A stretch of 64,000 nt of DNA from Erinaceus europaeus (GCF_950295315.1 NC_080180.1:65753092-65817091); one strand, 5' to 3'. Shown: positions 21,134 to 30,891, counted from the stretch's first letter. Program-made: numbers and translations. The notes: a model not told the origin generated them from the sequence alone.

Positions 21134-21440
21134 TTCGAGCCCGGCAGTAGTACGAGTTAAGCCCTTGGTACAAAGCACAAAGATCAGCTCAAGGATCCCG
21201 GTTCGAGCCCCCGGCTCCCCACATGCAGGGGAGTCACTTCACAGGTGGTGAAGCAGGTCTGCAGGTGTCTATCTTTCTCTCCCCCACTCTGTCTTCCTCT
21301 CCTCTCTTGACTTCTCTTTGTCCTATCCAATAACAATAGCAACAACAATAGCAATAACAGTAACAACAAGGGCAACAAAATGGGAAAAATGGCCCCCAGG
21401 GGCACGGAGCCCCAGTGATAACCCTGGAGGAAAAAAACAA
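21134..21440 (+). mobile_element. SINE A, long-tail form
   Basis: Head CCCGGCAGTAGTACGAGTTAAG, an intact B box GGTTCGAGCCCCCGG, core, body, CCAATAACAATAGC spacer and the 3' domain GGAGCCCCAGTGATAACCC. Confidence 0.95.
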
Positions 21441-21973
21441 CTGAGGAGGGTTCTCTGTGTGTAAAGTGTTACTTTCCTTTCCTTCAGGATGTGAGTTCCC
21501 TCTCTCACTAAGCACTCTGCTAATTTTTGTTGACTTATTTTATTATTAACACATTCTTTGTGAAATAGGTAGTGTGTTGACTGTATTGTGGCAAAATCTT
21601 TCTACTTGAGTCATAATCCCACTCCAGATGATAAAAATATATATCAAATTCAATTTAATGAAAATACAAGGAAAATAACACCACATAATAGGAAACTTCA
21701 TGCCACTTTCAAGACTATTTGTGTCACTTACATCGAATCATAGCCTCCTATAATGGATCTTTTCAGAATTGAAAAGAAATTAATTGACATTTGTATTGAG
21801 GTAGTGCTGATTTATAAGGCTGTGTCCGTTTTAGCTAAACCATTTCACCCTCTAGAGCAAAGAAGACAGTTGCATGCAGTGCCTCTCACCACCATGCGAT
21901 TAATTGGAGTCATCATACAGATAACTCCATGCGTACATACCTGTTGATATAGAGACGAAGCATGCATAAATTG
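21441..21973. other. Unique AT-rich DNA
   Basis: No recognisable element. Confidence 0.42.
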
Positions 21974-22072
21974 GGGTCAGGTGGTGGTGCACCTAGTTGA
22001 ACACACTAATGACAGTCCACTAGGACTCAGGTTCAAGCCCCTGGCCCCCACCTGCACCAGGGAAGCTTCTCA

Positions 22073-22852
22073 CTCCCTCCAAGATTATCGTTGGGGTTCA
22101 GTGCCTGCACTACAAATCCACGGTTCCTGGTGGCCTTTTATTTGTTTGTTTATTTATTTACTTCCATTTTATCGGATAGGAAAGTGTTGGTATGCATGAG
22201 ACCCCTTCTGTTTCATTTGGTTTAAATCCCCCCTGCTTAACACTATTCTATTTACATAACCACTTCATTCTATTTATATAGCCGCTGTTAACAAGCACCT
22301 CCCTCCAGGGCATTGGTTCAATCTCCACTGTTTCATGATATGTTTTTGCTCCACCCCCCCTCCTTGTCACACCCTGATCCTCTCCTTGTCACACTCTGAT
22401 TGTCACCAGTCACTTTTCTCTCCACCCTCTCTATGTCACACCCTATTCCCACCCTACTTGGCAAGTATATATAAAGACAGCATTGTGAGTTTTAGAGTAC
22501 TTTACTTTGAGTTTAACTTAGCTCGTCTTAGATTGTGCTGCGTCCCGCATGAATAAAGAGATACTGCCTACAGCTCAACCATGAGTCCCTGGTCGTCTGT
22601 TACCCGCCCGTGAAGCCAGCCCGGCGAAAACAACCTAACCCGTCAAAAACAACAGGAAAGAGAGGAATTGAGAGAGGAGAGGAAGATAGAAAGGGAGAAA
22701 AGATACCTGCTGACATGCCTCACCACTTGTGAAGCACCCCCCCCACGCGCCCCAACACACACTCCTTGCAGGAGGGGAGCTGGGGGCTGGAATCAGGATC
22801 CTTGAGCAGGTCCTTGCACTTCATACCATCTGCACCACCACCCAGCAGACCC
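22073..22852 (-). mobile_element. Middle SINE A of the nest, split by an LTR
   Basis: 3' domain (CTCCAAGATTATCGTTGGGG, ACTACAAATCCACGG) and TTATCGGATAGG lie left of the LTR. The purine body (GGAAAGAGAGGAATTGAG), core CTTGCAGGAGGGG and head ending CACCACCCAGC lie right of it. Confidence 0.88.
22185..22654 (+). mobile_element. Solo LTR, family II
   Basis: Begins TGTTGGTATGC and ends AAAACAACA. The 6-bp GGAAAG at 22179-22184 and 22655-22660 is a perfect target duplication. Inside are a TATA box (AAGTATATATAAAG, about 22464-22477) and a polyadenylation signal (GAATAAAGAG, about 22551-22560) with a plausible R/U5 after it. Related copies lie in reverse at 32892-33264 and, more distantly, 26733-27162. 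The 6-bp duplication suggests a class II (beta-like) origin. Confidence 0.9.
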
Positions 22853-23029
22853 CCCGTGACTCTCTCTCTCTCTATCACCCTTCTTCCCTCACCTTCTCTG
22901 TGTCTAGATTTAAAAAAATGATAGGTACATATAAATAAAACATACATAATCACTTTAGAAATCTCACTATAGAGAATAAAAACATTTCTGACCTAGTAAT
23001 GATGCATGCATATGTAAATAATGTTTTTC

Positions 23030-23373
23030 TTTTTTGCCTCCAGGGTTACTGCCTGGGCTCAGTACCTGCACCATGAATCCACTGCTCCTGGAGGCCATTT
23101 TCTCCCTTTTGTTACACTGGTTGTTTTACCATTGTTGTGATTATTATTATCATTGTTATTGATGTCGTTGTTGTTGGATAGGGCTGAGAGAAATGGATAG
23201 AGACGGGGAAGACAGAGGGGGAGAGAAAGACAGACACCTGCAGACCTGCTTCACCACCTGTGAATCGACTCCCCTGCAGGTGGGGAGCCGGGGGCTGGAA
23301 CCGGGATCCTTAATGCCGGTCCTTGTGCTTTGTGCCACTGCGCTTAACCCGCTGCACTACCGCCTGACCCCCT
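23030..23373 (-). mobile_element. SINE A, long-tail form
   Basis: TTTTGCCTCCAGGGTTACTGCC, (GTT)n spacer, GGATAGGGCTGAGAG, core CCCCTGCAGGTGGGG and head ending CCGCCTGACCCC. AATAATGTTTTT before it and AACAATGTTTTA after it form an approximate duplication. Confidence 0.95.
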
Positions 23374-23386
23374 AAAACAATGTTTT

Positions 23387-23880
23387 AAAGGAGCACACAG
23401 ATTTGAAATGGAATAAAGGATAGCCAGAATGGTTCAGGCTAAATGAACCAGGATTTAATTTAGGAAGGTAAATAAAAGAAGAGTATTGTAAAGCCAAAAA
23501 TACTACAATAATGAAAATAACAATAAGAGCTGAAAAACATGCCAAAATAATTATATGAGAGGACTTTGCAAATTAAAATGTGGTTCCTGAAAATTAACTA
23601 AGTCAGCAAATTTTGGTCAAAATTAATAAAGTGAATAAAAAGAAACTTTCAACAACACTACTAGGAATTGTGGAATAAACAGATCTGCAGAGATTAAACC
23701 ATAATAAAATAATAATATTTAAAAATCCTATCATACAATCTACTTAAATCTTAGAGAAAATCATGCATCGTACTCAACATATATACACAAAAAATACAGT
23801 GCCCATATAAACCCTAAACAAATCTGTAATTCATCCTTACTGCAAATTAAAATCCTCATATTAAGAAATAAATGTGTGTG
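23387..23880. other. Unique AT-rich DNA
   Basis: Strongly A-rich, no recognisable element. Confidence 0.42.
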
Positions 23881-23883
23881 GGG

Positions 23884-24017
23884 GGGAGCTGGGCGGTGGC
23901 ACACCTAGTTAAGTGCTTACATAGTACTAAGCTCAGAGACCAGCTCAAGGGACTGTGTTTGAGCCTTCCCTCAACTCCCCACCTGTAGAGGGGTCACTTC
24001 ACAAGCTCACTTAATCC

Positions 24018-24063
<46 letters not shown>

Positions 24064-24185
24064 CTATTTCCCTATCCTCTCTCAATTTCTCTCTGACCTA
24101 TCCAATAAAATGGAAAAATTGGGCAAAAGGAGCTATGGATTCATAGTGCTGGCATCGAGCCCCAGGGATAAATAAATAAAGGGAG
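23884..24185 (+). mobile_element. SINE A, long-tail form, with (TCTA)n
   Basis: GGGAGCTGGGCGGTGGCACACC head, core with CACCTGTAGAGGGG, a (TCTA)n expansion at 24018-24063 in the pyrimidine body, TCCAATAAAATGG and the 3' domain CATCGAGCCCCAGGG. Confidence 0.93.
24018..24063. repeat. (TCTA)n microsatellite
   Basis: About 11 units within the SINE body. Confidence 0.96.
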
Positions 24186-24187
24186 AG

Positions 24188-24232
24188 AGGAAGGAAGGAA
24201 GGAAGGAAGGAAGGAAGGAAGGAAGGAAGGAA
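24188..24232. repeat. (GGAA)n microsatellite
   Basis: About 11 units at the SINE A-rich end. Confidence 0.96.
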
Positions 24233-24574
24233 TAGTAGATAAACTGAGAATGTCTTAAGTATGTTTGTTCTTTCAATAAGCCCAATTACTGACCTTACCA
24301 ACATGAACAGTTTCAAATACAGCCTCTGTTATCTTCTTTGTTAACAGAGCTGGTCAAGAATGACGTGAAGAAACAAATCACAAGATAAGCTCATTTACTG
24401 ATATAGATACTAAGATCCTTAACTATTTTAAGTGCTTGAAAAATTGAAAATCAAATGCATTAAAAGTAACTTCACCTTGTCACATCCAGGGTCTCCAGCC
24501 TACCTGCCTCAGCAGTCAAAGGAAGAGAGCATATATCTAAAATATTTCCATAATGGTGTTAGAGGAAATTCTCT

Positions 24575-25365
24575 TTCTTTTTAATTTTTATTTATAAAAT
24601 AGAAACACTGACAAAACCATAAGACAAGAGGTGTACAATTCCCACCACCAGACCTCCATATCCCATCCCCTCCCCTGATAGCTTTCCTATTCTTTATCCC
24701 TCTGGGAGTATGGATCCAGGGTCATTGTGGGGTGCAGAAGGTGGAAGGTCTGGCTTCTGTAATTGCTTCCCTGCTGAACATGGGCATTGACAGGTGGATT
24801 CACACTCCCAGCCTGTCTCTCTCTTTCCTTAGTGGGGCAGGGCTCTGGGGAAGCAGAGCTCTAGGACATATTGGTGGCATCATCTGCCCAGGGAAGTCCA
24901 TTTGGCATCATAGTAGTATCTGGAACCTGGTGGCTGAAAAAAAAAAAGAGTTAGCATATAAAGCAGAACAAATTGTTGAACCTAAAGGCAATCCTGAACC
25001 TAAAGGCAAGAATATTGGACATGGAGATTTGGGGTCTCCATTTTGGAAATAGCTAGGAGGTCTATTTCAGGTATATTCCAAAGGGCCCATGACTATACTA
25101 GTTTCTGCCTGAACCTGACATCTGATATGCAGGTGGACCCAAGTTATTGTCTAGGGAGATGATGTCATGGCTGGAAAAAGGACTAGAAAGTTGGATCAGA
25201 GAAGAAAGTAACTCCCAAATATGAGGAAAGTATATAAATATTTCTCACTGTAAACCCCACTGATTTGAATTGGGGCCCACAGTCAAAGCAGGAGCGTAAA
25301 TGACCTCTGCATCCCTGTAGGTGCAAGCTCTCATTCTGTGGTCATGAGTAGGAATGTTCCAAGTT
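24575..25365 (-). mobile_element. L1 3' UTR, long subfamily
   Basis: Minus-strand L1 tail: TTCCCACCACCAGACC, TTTATCCCTCTGGGAG, CTGAACATGGGCATTGAC, and further in GGTGGACCCAAGTTATTG and CCCACTGATTTGAATTGG. These internal words match the 49.8-50.1 kb copy and are absent from the 42-kb and 56-kb copies. It is 5'-truncated before ORF2. Confidence 0.85.
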
Positions 25366-25482
25366 GCACCAATTTTCTCTATTATCTGAAATTTCTAAAA
25401 ATGTTAAGCATGTACAATCTGTTGTATTTACTGTTGAATGTAAAACATTAATTCTTCAGTAAAGAAATTAAAGAAAAAAAAA
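25366..25482 (+). mobile_element. L1 3' terminus, plus strand
   Basis: AAGCATGTACAATCTGTTG, GAATGTAAAACATTAATTC, CAGTAAAGAAATTAAAG and an A10 run form the classic mammalian L1 end. It abuts the previous L1 tail in the opposite orientation. Confidence 0.75.
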
Positions 25483-25846
25483 ACATGGCCACTGGAGGTG
25501 TTTGGTGATCAGATGGGTGTCTTTCTTATTTTTCACTTTTTTCCCCTCAACCCATTGACTGTATTCTTCTTGGAAAAAAACAAAAACCCTTTATTCCTCC
25601 AATACATTTTCATGGACATATTTTATCTATATATTGATAACTGCCTTTTCTTTCTAGGATCTGTTCATATTTTGAAGGTTTCTTATTCATACCTTGATTT
25701 TGTTGTTTTTTCCCCATTCCTGATAGCCTTCTTAGAAGCTCGGCATCAATGTAAAAAGATTTTAATAAGTGTTGGGTTTTTATTTCAAATTTTCTTTCTT
25801 TTTTAAAAAAACTTTGATTAATTTTCATTAACTTTATTACTTATTT
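25483..25846. other. Unique AT-rich DNA
   Basis: A 102-codon plus-strand open frame (25498-25806) is Phe/Leu-rich from T-rich DNA, with no recognisable domain. Confidence 0.42.
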
Positions 25847-25847
25847 A

Positions 25848-26130
25848 AATTTTGCCTCCAGGGTGATGACTGGGGCTCAGTACCAGCACTAAGGATCCAC
25901 TGCTCCTGGCAGACATTTTTTTTCCATTGAGTTGGACAGGAGAGAGAAACATTGATAGAAGAGGGGAGATAGAAAGGAAGAGAGGAAGACAGATACTACA
26001 GACTTGCTTCACCATTTGTGAAGCATCTCCCATGCAGGTGGGGAGCTAGGGGCTCGAACCCAGATTCTTGAGAAGGTTCTTGTGCTTAGTACTATGTGCG
26101 CTTAACTGGAGGTGCCACCACAGAGCTCCC
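25848..26130 (-). mobile_element. SINE A, long-tail form (left arm donor of a fold-back)
   Basis: 3' domain GGGTGATGACTGGGGCTCAG, GAGTTGGACAGGAGAGAG, body, core CCATGCAGGTGGGG, B box GGCTCGAACCCAGATTC and head ending ACAGAGCTCCC. Most of it (25928-26079) is repeated in inverted orientation at 26272-26396. Confidence 0.93.
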
Positions 26131-26460
26131 TATTCTTTTTATTTGTTGGATAGAGACAGATATCAAGAGGGATGGGGGGGAGACAGACAGACAGAGAGAT
26201 ACCTGGAGGGTGAAACCTCATTAGTGCTGAAAGTATCTCTCTGTCTGTCTATCTCCCCATCCCTCTTGATAGAACCTTCTCAAGAATCTGGGGGATGCTT
26301 CACAAATGGTGAAGCAAGTCTGTAGTATCTGTCTTCCTCTCTTCCTTACTGTCTCCCCTCTTCTATCAATGTTTCTCTCTCTTGTCCAACTCAGGGGCTC
26401 AAACTTAGGTCCTTGCGTAACTCTAATATGTACACTCCATCAGGTGCATCACCACCTGTC
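26131..26460 (-). mobile_element. SINE A, short-tail form, carrying an inverted templated insert
   Basis: Starts TTTATTTGTTGGATAGAGACAG, runs through the body to about 26231, and its head resumes at about 26397 (GGGGCTCAAACTTAGG ... CACCACCTGTCCCC). The 165 bp between are an inverted copy of neighbouring sequence instead of the normal core. Confidence 0.8.
26232..26396. repeat. Inverted duplication (fold-back right arm)
   Basis: 26232-26271 is the reverse complement of about 26160-26203, and 26272-26396 is the reverse complement of 25928-26079 lacking about 30 bp around the B box. By eye the arms are nearly identical. The inner loop is about 28 bp, so a long cruciform or hairpin could form. 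Confidence 0.88.
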
Positions 26461-26462
26461 CC

Positions 26463-26723
26463 CCTCAATATTTATTTATTCCCTTTTTGTTGCCCTTGTT
26501 TTCTTATTGTAATTATTATTGTTGTCATCATTGTTGGATAGGACAGAGAGAAATGGAGAGAGGAGGGGAAGACAGAGAGGGGAGAGAAAGACAGACACCT
26601 GCAGACCTGCTTTACCACTTGTAAAGTGATTCCCCTGCAGGTGGGGAGCCAGGAGCTCGAACCAGGATCCTTAAGCCAGCCCTTGCACCTGCGCTTAACC
26701 TGCTGTGCTCCCGCCCAACTCCC
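26463..26723 (-). mobile_element. SINE A, (AAC)n-tail form
   Basis: (TTTA)n, TTTTGTTGCCCTTG, GTTGGATAGGACAGAG, body, core CCCCTGCAGGTGGGGAGCC and head ending CCCGCCCAACTCCC. Confidence 0.95.
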
Positions 26724-26732
26724 AATGGAGCC

Positions 26733-26892
26733 TGCAAGGCTAGTGTTGCAGGTGTTCCTTCCAAGGCATGTGCACTCTGGGTTGGAGAGAACTCGACTGG
26801 AGCCAACCTGGGCTGCTGCTTACTCAGCAATGTGGGAGAGGAACCAGGAACTCATGGCTGAGTGGGAACGCAATGTCTTTATTGATCAGAGA

Positions 26893-26944
<52 letters not shown>

Positions 26945-27162
26945 TTAACCATAAGTGGCAAGTGGGAAAAGGAAATGGCTAGGAGAGGGGGTGGAGAAAA
27001 GGAGAGTGTGAAGGTAGAAAGCTTCCATAGCAACTATTGCAAAGGTTTTAACTGGTGGGATTAATTAAAACCCTGCTGGCAGGGCAGGTCTCAGGCAAAA
27101 CACTGATTATGTAAATAGACCACAGTATCAACGATGAAGCAGAGCAGGGGGGCTGCCCAACA
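26733..27162 (-). mobile_element. Probable solo LTR, related to family II
   Basis: Plus-strand ends TGCAAGGC and GCCCAACA. Flanks GGAGCC (26727-26732) and GGGGCC (27163-27168) would be a 6-bp duplication with one mismatch. AGGAACTCATGGCTGAGTGG and AATGTCTTTATTGATC resemble the 32.9-kb LTR around its polyadenylation signal. A (TA)n tract at 26896-26942 lies where the TATA region should be. Confidence 0.7.
26896..26942. repeat. (TA)n microsatellite
   Basis: About 23 TA units, apparently grown from the LTR TATA region. Confidence 0.97.
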
Positions 27163-27168
27163 GGGGCC

Positions 27169-27790
27169 CCCTCAAATGATATTTCTTCCACTCCCTCCAA
27201 TCACTCACATCCCATACTCAGACTCTCAAGTCTTCACCTAACAAAAATACCCACATGCATTCTCTGGGAAACGTAGGGAAGCCTGCTAGCTCACCACCAC
27301 TAGATGTTGTCTTGAGGCCAGTCTGCAGCTGTGAGGTTACTTCCCCACAGCCCACAGGGAAGGCAAGAGAAACACAAGTGTCAGGGTGCAGCTCACCAAA
27401 CCCTTTACCCCAAGTGGCACCACGGGCCCGCAGCTCTGACCTCACAGCCACAGGCTGAGGAGGCCATGACCCTGGACCAGCACATGACTCACCTGCACCC
27501 TGCACCTGCTTGGCCCTTCACTGGTGTAAGCCTGCTCCCCAGACCCCCAGCAGACAGTGAGGGAGTGACAAGATGCCCTTGTGTTGAGTGGGGCAGAGGA
27601 GTCCTCATCCTGCACTCCCAAGGGACGTGGGAAGGTGCGGGGCCCCTTGTCAAGCACCCTGTTTGCAGGAGGGGCTCCTCCTCTTCTGTCAGGTAGACGG
27701 ACAGCTGTGTCCTTGAGTCACCCAGTCACGGCCTAGCAGGCTCCCCTGACTAAACAGCCTTGTTTGAATTTAAGCCATTTGCCTGTACTT
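27169..27790. other. Unique moderate-GC DNA
   Basis: No repeat recognised. Overlapping open frames (plus 27331-27696, minus 27218-27505 and 27442-27657) reflect GC content. None has a domain I know. Confidence 0.4.
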
Positions 27791-27797
27791 AACATTT

Positions 27798-28040
27798 TAT
27801 TTTATTTTAATTATCTTTCTTTATTGGATAGACACAGCCAGAAATCGAGAGAATGGAGGGAGACTGAGAGAGAGAAAGAGACAGCTGTAGCCCTGCTTCA
27901 CCACTCACAAAACTTTCTCCCTGCAGGTGGGGACCAGAGGCTTGAACCTGGATCCTTGAGCAGTAAACCAGGTGCTCAAACGTGACTCCTTGAGCATTGT
28001 AACACGTGAACTCAATCAGGTGCACCACCCTCCGGCCCCT
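27798..28040 (-). mobile_element. SINE A, short-tail form
   Basis: TTTATTGGATAGACACAGCC, body, CCCTGCAGGTGGGGACC, GCTTGAACCTGGATCC, and a head with an internal near-duplication of CTCCTTGAGCA, ending CCCTCCGGCCCC. Confidence 0.92.
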
Positions 28041-28099
28041 TAAATTGTATATGCCAAGTTCTGGGGCTCTTTATTTTTACTCAGTGTTCCTCCCTGTCA

Positions 28100-28272
28100 T
28101 CATTAGGGCTTCACCACTCCAGAATGACTATTCTCAAACAGGAACAGGGAGACAAATACTGAGACACAGAGGGAGAGGGGGAAAACTACTCCAGCACCCA
28201 AACTTTATCCATTGTGAGGGGCAAGTTTGGGCATGGACATACCTGCCCAGGTGAGCTAACTGCTTGGTCCCT
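28100..28272 (-). mobile_element. Old SINE, family C
   Basis: GGGCTTCACCACTCC, GGAACAGGGAGACAAATAC, purine body, CAGCACCCAAACTTTATCC and GAGCTAACTGCTTGGTCCC in minus orientation. Confidence 0.5.
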
Positions 28273-28282
28273 CTGAATTTTT

Positions 28283-28576
28283 TTAATTTTTATTTATTTA
28301 TTTTCCCCTTTGTTGCCCTTATTGTTTTTTATTGTTGTTGTAGTTATTGTTGTTGTTGATGATGTCATTGTTGTTGGGTAGGACAGAGAGAAATGGAGAG
28401 AGGAGGGGAAGACAGAGAGAGGGAGAGAAAGAGAGACACCTGCAGACCTGCTTCACCGCCTGGGAAGCGACTCCCCTGCAGGTGGGGAGCCGGGGGCTCA
28501 AACCGGGATCCTTAGGCTGGTCCTTGTGCTTTGCGGCACTTGCGCTTAACCCGCTGCGCCACCACCCAACTCCCTC
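28283..28576 (-). mobile_element. SINE A, (AAC)n-tail form
   Basis: TTTATTTATTTATTTTCCCC, GTTGCCCTT, (GTT)n, GGTAGGACAGAGAGAAATGG, core CCCCTGCAGGTGGGGAGCC and head ending CACCACCCAACTCCC. CTGAATTTTT flanks both sides. Confidence 0.95.
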
Positions 28577-28654
28577 CATCTGAATTTTTAATGTCCTTCA
28601 CGTCACTGCATCACACCAGCACACACTGTATTCTCTATGTACAAAGAAGATTCT

Positions 28655-29172
28655 GTGGAGACCAGAGGCAGCACACCTGGTTCAGTGCAGGTAGCACTGT
28701 GCAAGGACCCAGGTTTGAGACCCCACTCTCCACCTACAGGGGAAACACAGTGAAGCAGGTCCGCAGGTGTCTTTCTCTTCCTCTCTATCTCCCTGCCTCT
28801 CTCAATTTCTCTCTGTCATTATCTACAAAAAATTTCTTTTACAAAATTCTTGAAAAAAATCTTTAAAAACTTCTTTAAAAAAATGGCTTCCAGGATTCCA
28901 GTGGATTTGTGGGATGCATTGGATCGACCTTCTCGTGGTGCATCCCGTGAGTCCCCATTCATTGGGGAAACTGACGATCCTTCCTAGCCGACTGAATCCT
29001 CATGGATCCCAGTCACTTTCAAAGCCAGCAACAAGCAGCTCCTGACAGCTTCCAACCTGACCTGTTGACTGGCTACGGAAGAAGGGCAAACGCTAAAAGA
29101 AGAAGTGGATTTGTAGCAATAGCACTGAGCCCCAGTGATAACCGTGGAGGCAAAAAAAAAAAAAAAAAAGAA
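28655..29172 (+). mobile_element. SINE A, long-tail form, split by an unfamiliar retroposon
   Basis: Head GAGGCAGCACACCTGGTTC, B box AGGTTTGAGACCCC, body and the start of the 3' domain (CCAGTGGATTTGTGG) reach 28911. The 3' domain resumes near 29100 (AGTGGATTTGTAGC ... CCCCAGTGATAACCG) and ends in A19. Confidence 0.88.
28912..29099 (+). mobile_element. Unfamiliar short retroposon (family D), head type 1
   Basis: About 188 bp bounded by AGTGGATTTGT on both sides (an 11-bp target duplication). It opens with an 8-bp perfect inverted repeat (GGGATGCA / TGCATCCC with a 20-nt loop), typical of structured small RNA ends, and closes with GACTGGCTACGGAAGAAGGG, GCAAACGCTAAAAGAAG. The last 50 bp recur at 50.4 and 53.5 kb. 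I do not recognise the family. Confidence 0.7.
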
Positions 29173-29234
29173 TATTATGCTGATTTGTCCTTCCTTCCTT
29201 CCTCCCTTCCTCCCTTCTCTCGCTCTCTCTTCAT

Positions 29235-29347
29235 CCCCAGCACTGCTCCTCTCTAATGGTTGAGGATGTGGTGAATGAAAAAAAAAAATCTGGAGCCTCC
29301 TGCAAGCAAGCCCTACGTGCTCACACCACCATACTCTCTCCCCAGCC
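29235..29347 (-). mobile_element. Diverged SINE B
   Basis: CCAGCACTGCTCCTCTC, TGAAAAAAAAAAATCTGG, GAGCCTCCTGCAAGC and CACCACCATACTCTC resemble SINE B in reverse. Weak. Confidence 0.45.
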
Positions 29348-30114
29348 CCTGAGACTTAAAGGCAGTAACAAGTGAACCTTATGAATTGCCAGATGCCACA
29401 AGTGTGGGCATTTGAGCCCTCGGAGGGTAATGCAGCTGAGTGGCATGAGTGGTGATAAGACAGTGGGGGCAGTGTAGGCGGAGACGGGCCCTGGAAAGGA
29501 CGATGTGTGAGGCTGGCTGAGTGGTGTGGAGGAGCCCGTCCAGGAAAAGGCGGCCGGCAGTTTCACAGGATTCCGCGAATGTCTCCAAATTAGATTCCTT
29601 GCAAGGTGAGCAGAACGCCAAGCACCCTCATCCAGCCCAAAGGATTTAGAGTGGAAAGAGCAGTAAGACTTTGTCAGCTATATTGTTTGAGATGGGGGAA
29701 AGCAGCATTTTATTGGTATTTCGTTTAAGTGCTGTTATATACAAGTGTTTCTATTACTTCTTATCATCTGCAGTAATGCATCTTTATAAGGATAATTGAA
29801 TAAAGTGCCACTACCTATATATCCCCTGCCTAGTTAATGACTCTAATACTAATTGAAAAGCTTCTGCAGTGTCATAATTCTATCAATAAACATGTGTATT
29901 TATAGTGCCACTATCAGCAGACTATCTCACTGTTTTGACCCGATGCCATTTTAGCAACAGGCAATAAAAATGGCGGAGGGATCATTTCTTGCAGAGCAGA
30001 ACCTTGCTGCCGCTCCTGCACACATACTTTTCCAGGAAGAGGAAAACTGCTTTTAAAAACCTTTCCTCTTAACTGTGGAGAACGGAATTTGACTGCTCTC
30101 AGTTTATGTAAAAT
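29348..30114. other. Repeat-free island, candidate conserved non-coding DNA
   Basis: About 770 bp without repeats. The 29690-30060 part (GCAGTAATGCATC, AAGTGCCACTACC, CTGCCTAGTTAATGAC, AGCAACAGGCAATAAAAATGG) has varied, non-expanded sequence of the kind seen in ultraconserved-like enhancers. Pattern impression only. Confidence 0.35.
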
Positions 30115-30119
30115 ATCTC

Positions 30120-30891
30120 TGTGGGAAACAGTGCAAAACGCACTCTGTCTCTGCCTTAAAACACGGCCTGAGACACAGAGTCATGAGCAAAGCAAAAGTT
30201 TTACATATATATATATATATAAGGGTGCAAGTGTATAAGCCAGCAAGCACCCCAGAGGCAATCTGCAGAGCCTTTTTATACATGACTGGATATGGGAACA
30301 ACCTGTCCTCTCCCCCTTTGGCGAGAGGGAATTGGCTCACACTCTGGCCATGTTCAGGTAAAGGGGGTGGGGGCCGATATTAGGAGGGAGCCGGGGGTCT
30401 ACTATAGTGGGAAAGCAAGTTTGAGGAAGGGGATTTGGCCAGGACACTGTGGCTAGACTGGGAAAGACAGATTGAGGAAGGGGCTTTTAGACAGGACACT
30501 GTGGCTAGACTGGGAAAGACAGATAGAGGAAGGGGCTTTTAGACAGGACACTGTGGCTAGACTGGGAAAGACAGATAGAGGAAGGGGCTTTTAGAAGGGA
30601 CACTGTGGCTAGACTGGGAAAGACAGAGGAAGGGGCTTTTAGACAGGACACTGTGGCTAGACTGGGAAAGACAGATAGAGGAAGGGGCTTTTAGACAGGA
30701 AGTCTGAGTTTACAATGCGGCTATAATGGGAATGGGAGATTAAGGAAGGGGTCTGGGAAGTCTAAGCTAATTTTGAAGAAAAACAAGGCATGGTCGTCAT
30801 CACGGAGACATGTGACAGTCAGGGCTCTGTAGTCAGACGGGACTGCTAGACATCAGTGAAAAGGCTGCGACCAACTGGGCCATTTCTCACA
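30120..30891 (-). mobile_element. Solo LTR with tandem repeats (family III)
   Basis: Terminal inverted repeats TGTGGGAAA (30120) and TTTCTCACA (ending 30891) and a perfect 5-bp duplication ATCTC (30115-30119, 30892-30896). Minus-strand TATAAAAAG box at about 30270-30278. The U3-side region contains a 52-bp tandem array. No obvious AATAAA was found, so the R/U5 assignment is tentative. Confidence 0.8.
30442..30697. repeat. 52-bp tandem repeat array in LTR U3
   Basis: Five copies starting at 30442, 30494, 30546, 30598 and 30646, each opening GGACACTGTGGCTAGACTGG. Copy 4 lacks 4 bp (48 bp long). Degenerate extra copies flank the array at about 30394-30441 and 30698-30760. Position and structure are like retroviral enhancer repeats. 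Confidence 0.95.

Larger units (their letters stand above)
21974..22945 (+). mobile_element. Outermost SINE A of a three-level nest
   Basis: Head and core (GGGGTCAGGTGGTGGTGCACC ... CACCTGCACCAGGG) run to about 22072. The pyrimidine body (GTGACTCTCTCTCTCTC, then CCTCACCTTCTCTGTG) resumes near 22853. A minus-strand SINE holding an LTR lies between. Confidence 0.75.

Noticed and set aside
21134..21230. tRNA gene (A and B box present)
   Set aside because: The boxes belong to the SINE A head. The cloverleaf cannot be completed and the sequence continues into the SINE body.
27331..27696. 121-codon frame in GC-richer DNA
   Set aside because: Overlapping frames of similar length on the other strand show it is a GC effect; no domain.
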